From Bacteroides sp. (GTDB lineage: Bacteria > Bacteroidota > Bacteroidia > Bacteroidales > Muribaculaceae), in the NCBI GenBank assembly GCA_023666835.1, contig JAMPBJ010000001.1:90210-134903 (forward strand): DNA of 44,694 nt, read 5' to 3'. A model generated the notes under the pieces. That model was not told the origin of the DNA, did no database searches, and saw only the letters and a program-made list of their open reading frames with translations. Position numbers and translations under genes: made by a program. The number at the start of each line of letters is the position of its first letter. Within the stretch, counting starts at the first letter, position 1. Below are positions 41,633-44,694 of this stretch, in pieces.

Positions 41633-41661
41633 CGAGGGGTCGTCGTCTCGACGTCTCCTCG
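41633..41661 (-). terminator. Hairpin with a T-rich tail pointing toward carB
   Basis: CGAGGGG (41633-41639) and CGTCG (41641-41645) pair with CGACG (41649-41653) and TCTCCTCG (41654-41661), with one mismatch and one G-U pair, over a 3-nt loop. On the minus strand TTTTGTTTTTGC follows. It lies upstream of the carB -7 box with no minus-strand gene directly before it, so it may stop readthrough from the small-protein operon or act as an attenuator of a longer carB transcript. Confidence 0.5.
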
Positions 41662-41796
41662 CTTAGATAATAAACCAATCATTATCACATTTCTTGCAAT
41701 GGAAAAAGTAATTTTGCTTTTCTGATAGTGAAACGTGGAGATGGAGTGAAAGGTTCGCGGATGGGTGGGGTTTTAACATTGTTTAACACCGGAGCC

Positions 41797-41889
41797 AATT
41801 AGGAATTAGGTGGGCAGAGATAAATCGGCGTCCTGGGCGGACGCTTGACGGGGAGGCGGGAGAATTTTTTGATTTATAATTCTTGTAAG
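41797..41889 (+). repeat. ~93-bp noncoding repeat, copy A
   Basis: It shares with copy B (44417-44508), in the same order and orientation, AATTAGGAATTAGGTGG, TAAATCGGCGTCCTGG, CGGACGCTTG, CGGGA, GATTTATAA and GTAAG. It contains hairpin GCGTCC-TGGGC-GGACGC at 41828-41844. The 500-bp gap between carB and the next gene holds this copy, the carB promoter and hairpin, and the promoter at 42039. Confidence 0.75.
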
Positions 41890-42038
41890 GACGGATAGAG
41901 TGGGCTTAGGTCAACGCGCGTCGGGGAGATGATGCCAATCCAACATGTCGCGGGGAAGATTATGTGTGGTGTATATTATTTTGACGGATGCGTACGGGGC
42001 TTTTACTTTCTTTTGGGGTTTGGTTGTGTGGCAGGTTT

Positions 42039-42046
42039 TATCTTTG
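42039..42046 (+). promoter_or_regulatory. -7 element TATCTTTG for the secreted cysteine-motif protein
   Basis: TATCTTTG, 36 bases before the ATG at 42083. TTTG boxes lie upstream at 16 and 23 bp, neither the usual 19-20. Confidence 0.5.
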
Positions 42047-42082
42047 AGCACATTTAGTCATTCATTTATAAATACAATCATT

Positions 42083-42358
42083 ATGAGCAAAATTAAAACT
42101 ATTTTGACTGCGTGCGCCCTTCTGCTTGTTTGCGGTGGAACTGTGTATGCTTTGAACGAAGATCCTCAGGCAGCTACTGAGCAAGTGAAAATTAAACGCA
42201 AATGTAACACCTGCAATGGTACCGGCCGTGTGCAACAGAAAACTACACACTATTCATGCGGTGGCGCAGGATGCGCAGCCTGCGACTACAACGGATATGT
42301 GATGGAATACGTCACTTGCGGATCCTGCGATGGTGCCGGCTGGATAACGGTAAGATAA
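42083..42358 (+). CDS. Small secreted protein with DnaJ-type CxxCxGxG motifs
   Basis: A 91-residue protein. Residues 1-23 are a signal peptide (ILTACALLLVCGGTVYA). The mature part has seven Cys: CNTCNGTG (41-48), CGGAGCAACDYNG (59-71) and CGSCDGAG (79-86). CxxCxGxG is the zinc-binding module of DnaJ, here with no J domain and in an exported protein. It may bind zinc or form disulphides outside the cytoplasm; the role is unknown. The ATG at 42083 is chosen because the signal peptide begins there; the frame extends to 41945 with no sense. It ends at a bidirectional terminator. Confidence 0.75.
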   Translation: MSKIKTILTACALLLVCGGTVYALNEDPQAATEQVKIKRKCNTCNGTGRVQQKTTHYSCGGAGCAACDYNGYVMEYVTCGSCDGAGWITVR

Positions 42359-42380
42359 TAAATAGGATATATACTTTAAT

Positions 42381-42415
42381 AAAAAAATCTCAGGAGCGAT
42401 CCTGAGATTTTTTTT
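42381..42415. terminator. Bidirectional intrinsic terminator
   Basis: AAAAAAATCTCAGGA (42381-42395) pairs with TCCTGAGATTTTTTT over a GCGA loop. It has T runs on both strands and serves the secreted-protein gene and the convergent small-protein operon. Confidence 0.88.
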
Positions 42416-42435
42416 GTGTGTAGATGTTGTAGGGA

Positions 42436-42750
42436 TTATTTTCTTTCAACAGTGCGGGCGAGCCAGCAGATGTTCATGTAGAGGTGGCCGTTTTCATACC
42501 AGTAAGAGTTGTCAGAACGAGTAATGCCGGTGATTTGATCCTTGACGGTGAAGGTGCCATCGGGGTTTTCCTGTATTACCTGCAGGTTGTGTTTGAGGTT
42601 GCCGGCGCGGTCATATACGTAAATAGTTTTTCCATCACCGGCGACTGAAGCATAGAGAGTATCGCGGCTGTAGTAGTTTCCGGTCGGAACGGCAAGCATG
42701 CTTATGGTGGCTACAAGGCTAAAGAAGATGGCCATTAAACATTTTTTCAT
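42436..42750 (-). CDS. Small exported protein, unknown function
   Basis: A 104-residue protein with a signal peptide (about 1-20, CLMAIFFSLVATISMLA). The mature part is a short beta-rich sequence (YYSRDTLYASVAGDGKTIYV, then NPDGTFTVKDQITG) ending in CWLARTVERK. I do not recognise it. It is the last of four small minus-strand genes for exported proteins (gaps of 21 nt, 11-nt overlap, 42 nt) that seem to form an operon. Confidence 0.6.
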   Translation of the reverse strand: MKKCLMAIFFSLVATISMLAVPTGNYYSRDTLYASVAGDGKTIYVYDRAGNLKHNLQVIQENPDGTFTVKDQITGITRSDNSYWYENGHLYMNICWLARTVERK

Positions 42751-42771
42751 AATTGTGGAGTGTTATTTGTT

Positions 42772-43185
42772 TTAGGTTGTTTTTAATAGTCCTGTTTTCG
42801 AAGCTTTTTGATAGATTCTTGATGCGACACTGTCGTAGAACAATTGCAGACGAATGTCGTTGTTGGTGTTGATGTAAAAGAGGCCGGCGCTGTCTAACTT
42901 CACGCCGTTGCGAGCTAATTCGCGATATTCAGGATCGACAGAGAGATGTTGCTTGACTGAGGCCTTAGTTAATCCACTGTCGATAACACTTAACGCTTTG
43001 TCGTTGATTACTTCGTACATCGAATCCAACGAACGTATTGCAGCACGGCATTGTGCAGCATTCTCTATTTTTCCGTAAGTGTAGAGGTTCTTTGGGGATG
43101 CATCATTGCGGCATCCTGTTGCCAAAAGACAAAGGGATGTTATTAGGACAGTGATCGATAGGGTTGGGTGACGATTAAAGAGCAT
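42772..43185 (-). CDS. Small lipoprotein, unknown function
   Basis: A 137-residue protein with a lipobox (LLATGC, Cys25) after a hydrophobic signal. The mature part is helical and polar (AAQCRAAIRSLDSMYEVIND, then QLFYDSVASRIYQKASKTGL). I do not recognise it. Its ATG lies within the last 11 bases of the 57-residue gene upstream, so the two are probably translated in a coupled way. Confidence 0.6.
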   Translation of the reverse strand: MLFNRHPTLSITVLITSLCLLATGCRNDASPKNLYTYGKIENAAQCRAAIRSLDSMYEVINDKALSVIDSGLTKASVKQHLSVDPEYRELARNGVKLDSAGLFYINTNNDIRLQLFYDSVASRIYQKASKTGLLKTT

Positions 43186-43348
43186 CCATTAACGCACCTA
43201 TGGTATAACCTGCCCGATGGTAGTCGTCATTTGACATAGATGATGAACTGCCGCATGACGAGATGATTACCATGCCGGTGACTGCAATGAACATGGCTAC
43301 AGCAAAATTGAATAAAGCTGCGCGGGAAGTGAGAACTGATTTTTTCAT
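43175..43348 (-). CDS. 57-residue lipoprotein gene, overlapping the next gene
   Basis: A short frame starting ATGAAAAAATCAG. The protein has a basic start (MKKSVLTSR), a hydrophobic stretch (AALFNFAVAMFIAVTGMVII) and a lipobox ISSC (Cys32), leaving only 25 residues: GSSSSMSNDDYHRAGYTIG and then ALMDAL. Its stop is inside the start of the next gene (overlap of 11 bases). It begins 42 nt after the gene upstream. That signal peptide and overlap support it as real. Function unknown; a small anchored peptide of this kind could be a regulator or an immunity-like protein, which is speculation. Confidence 0.6.
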   Translation of the reverse strand: MKKSVLTSRAALFNFAVAMFIAVTGMVIISSCGSSSSMSNDDYHRAGYTIGALMDAL

Positions 43349-43363
43349 TGATGGATTGGTTTA

Positions 43364-43383
43364 TAGTTAATAGTTAATAGTTA
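43364..43383. repeat. Heptamer tandem repeat TAGTTAA
   Basis: TAGTTAA is repeated 2.9 times in the 42-bp gap between two small genes. Such a repeat can change length by slippage and would alter their spacing. Confidence 0.6.
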
Positions 43384-43390
43384 TTGAACA

Positions 43391-43771
43391 TTACTGACAC
43401 TTTCTGCCCGTGATGGACGTAACATCAAATGAGTTGTATTGATAGACATTGTTGCCTACCTTTATTTCTGCCGGAACGGCGACGGTGATATCTGAATAGC
43501 CGTTGGGGGCGGCAAGTGCGCGTCCGGTGTATGTTCGGTTTTCCTTGAAGTTGTTTCGAAGTTGATATTCCACGTTGACGGAAACTTCGATATTGACAGA
43601 TTCATTTGAATCGTTGCTTACTTTAACTGTGACTGCTCCGGCTCCATCATATGATGAACTGATATATACGACCGAATTGTCGCCTCCGGCTATGTTGCAT
43701 ATCGGTGCGGAAGCATTGCCGAAAAATGCCAATGAGAGGACGAGAGAAAAGAACAGAATTACTTTTTTCAT
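43391..43771 (-). CDS. Small secreted beta-rich protein, unknown function
   Basis: A 126-residue protein with a signal peptide ending at NASA (about residue 22). The mature part looks like a single Ig-like beta sandwich: VVYISSSYDGAGAVTVKVSN, then NIEVSVNVEYQL, then SDITVAVPAEIKVGNN. It has two Cys (CNIAGG and the near-terminal KCQ) that could bridge the ends. It is probably first in the small-protein operon. No full promoter was found; GACCTTTG at 43793-43800 on the minus strand is one mismatch from the -7 consensus. Confidence 0.6.
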   Translation of the reverse strand: MKKVILFFSLVLSLAFFGNASAPICNIAGGDNSVVYISSSYDGAGAVTVKVSNDSNESVNIEVSVNVEYQLRNNFKENRTYTGRALAAPNGYSDITVAVPAEIKVGNNVYQYNSFDVTSITGRKCQ

Positions 43772-43894
43772 ATTGTGAGATTTTGTTGACTACAAAGGTC
43801 GTGAGATCTGTGTGTGGATACGGCAAGTGTAGCGTATGCAAAATCGACCGAAGCGTATAAAATGTTTACGCCCATAAGGTGCTATGTCGTCGGT

Positions 43895-44110
43895 TTATTC
43901 TTTTTCCTCGAGCAATTGTTTGGAATATTCGGAGAAGAAATCGCGATTCAATGCTTTGGATATTTTGTAAAGCATGTCGGTGTTGATCGATGGTTGATTG
44001 AAGATATAGTACATATTGGGACGCTGACAAAAGATTTTTTTAGCCAGCCATGCAGGAGTGCGTTCCTGCTTAATGAGTTCCTGGTGAATTAGTTGTCCAA
44101 TATGTATCAT
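43895..44110 (-). CDS. Short XRE-type HTH regulator
   Basis: A 71-residue protein. MIHIGQLIHQELIKQERTPA leads into WLAKKIFCQRPNMYYIFNQP and then SINTDMLYKISKALNRDFF, the layout of the short Bacteroidales helix-turn-helix proteins of the XRE/Cro kind. It should bind DNA as a dimer. The ATG at 44110 gives the family start; the frame is open to 44188. It lies upstream of the small-protein operon on the same strand (123 bp away), and may control it. It has a strong promoter 255 bases upstream. Confidence 0.75.
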   Translation of the reverse strand: MIHIGQLIHQELIKQERTPAWLAKKIFCQRPNMYYIFNQPSINTDMLYKISKALNRDFFSEYSKQLLEEKE

Positions 44111-44364
44111 AAACGACGAGACTGGATTGTTGTCACTTACAGCAACTGCGGCACCGCCAAGCGCCCTGATACAGATAAGTACAATCAATCCAGCCCCTGA
44201 TAGAGCTGAATCTTGATGAACTTATTCACTGTATCACATTGAAATAATTGGCGGTTTTCAGTTGCGATGAATAAGATCTACAAAGATCAAATGTTATGTT
44301 TTTTCGTTAGAGTGTTCTTTTTTTGTTCGAATTGTGTTTAATGGGTTGTGGTTTGAACTATTGG

Positions 44365-44396
44365 CAAAAGTAGTAAATGTGTGTTTTATTTGCAAA
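44365..44396 (-). promoter_or_regulatory. Promoter TTTG-N20-TACTTTTG for the XRE gene
   Basis: Minus-strand TTTG (44393-44396) and TACTTTTG (44365-44372). It implies an untranslated leader of about 245 nt before the ATG at 44110, or about 170 if translation starts at 44188. Confidence 0.65.
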
Positions 44397-44416
44397 TGAG
44401 GGAAGGGGGGGATTGG

Positions 44417-44508
44417 AATTAGGAATTAGGTGGTGGGGTAAATCGGCGTCCTGGTCGGACGCTTGTAGGTGGGTCGGGAAGGATTATACGATTTATAAAT
44501 CGTGTAAG
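44417..44508 (+). repeat. ~93-bp noncoding repeat, copy B
   Basis: The same blocks as copy A in the same order and orientation. Hairpin GCGTCC-TGGTC-GGACGC (44446-44462) keeps the stem of copy A and changes only the loop. CGATTTATAAATCG (about 44489-44502) is a perfect palindrome in this copy. The gap from the XRE promoter to groL (about 44397-44676) holds this repeat and the groL terminator. Confidence 0.75.
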
Positions 44509-44587
44509 TTGTATATGGTCGTATAAGATGTGTCGGTTGTGTGGGGTGTGGGGACTGCACTCGGGGTGGGACTTGAGAGGGTAGACC

Positions 44588-44620
44588 AAAAATCGCCTCC
44601 CGGGTGGGGAGGCGATTTTT
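44588..44620. terminator. Intrinsic terminator after groL
   Basis: AAAAATCGCCTCCC (44588-44601) pairs with GGGAGGCGATTTTT (44607-44620) over a 5-nt loop, with A and T runs on both sides. It lies 57 bases beyond the groL stop on the minus strand. Confidence 0.9.
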
Positions 44621-44676
44621 AGGTGTCTTCGGCGCGATGCGTCGGAGTGTAGGGAAATAGTGGGGGATGATGCTGT

Positions 44677-44694
44677 TTACATCATGCCGCCCAT
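44677..44694 (-). CDS. groL: Probable C-terminus of chaperonin GroEL (partial)
   Basis: Only the last five codons and the stop are inside the window: Met-Gly-Gly-Met-Met-stop on the minus strand. A Gly-Gly-Met tail is the hallmark of GroEL, and the strong terminator just past it fits a highly expressed gene. The rest lies beyond the right edge, so the call rests on five residues. Confidence 0.6.
   Translation of the reverse strand: MGGMM

Noticed and set aside
1-44694. CRISPR arrays, tRNA or rRNA genes
   Set aside because: No regularly spaced repeats with spacers, no cloverleaf with a CCA end and no rRNA signature words were found on reading both strands; a tRNA scan would be decisive.

Overview
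The window is a chromosomal segment from an anaerobic gut Bacteroidales bacterium, perhaps of the Muribaculaceae; the family is a guess, the order is well supported. The signs are: promoters of the Bacteroidetes type (TTG or TTTG, 19-20 bp, TAnnTTTG) in front of many genes; no usable Shine-Dalgarno sequences; a serine palmitoyltransferase and an OlsB/OlsA-like acyltransferase pair of the kind that make sphingolipids and glycine lipids in Bacteroides; and a BamA neighbourhood (DUF6242, DUF6089, uppS, bamA, ompH, murI) that I recall as typical of Bacteroidales. Most of the window is housekeeping. I found no tRNA, rRNA, CRISPR array, prophage or transposase gene.

Layout. 1-610: noncoding, with inverted repeats. 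610-6027: a membrane-anchored HTH protein, aldolase, a formate/nitrite channel, the two glycine-lipid acyltransferases and a DUF115-like protein. 6029-9511: a 7-alpha-hydroxysteroid dehydrogenase-like SDR, ribosomal protein S1 and a DUF4136 lipoprotein. 9594-12203: a psd-pssA-DUF4834-DUF2461 operon for phosphatidylethanolamine. 12349-16983: ettA, def, ruvX and a PF07929 protein, then serine palmitoyltransferase. 17198-20628: a coiled-coil membrane protein and the neuA-obg-pgeF operon. 20782-26521: antiporter-rpoN-purE-ispG-ribD on the plus strand. 26508-27209: a conserved unknown. 27546-38066: the envelope-biogenesis run (DUF6242, DUF6089, uppS, bamA, three ompH/skp genes, a lipoprotein, murI, a zinc metallopeptidase). 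38311-41517: carB. 41760-44510: an accessory patch of small exported proteins and an XRE regulator. The right edge carries the last codons of a probable groL.

The genes converge on the envelope. Three membrane-lipid routes (glycine lipid, sphingolipid, phosphatidylethanolamine) lie within 13 kb, and the Bam/Skp/UppS block follows.

The most unusual parts are three. First, a 162-bp MITE-like element with near-perfect hairpin ends is inserted exactly in the carB stop codon and rebuilds it from TAA to TAG. Second, a 2.6-kb module lies between two same-orientation copies of a ~93-bp noncoding repeat; it holds a secreted DnaJ-type cysteine-motif protein, a cluster of four tiny exported proteins (one a 57-codon lipoprotein overlapping its neighbour) and a short XRE regulator behind a long leader. 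This module is the best candidate for an undescribed system. Third, there are three Skp paralogues, the last with its own terminator-insulated promoter. All assignments rest on reading the sequence; no database search was run.
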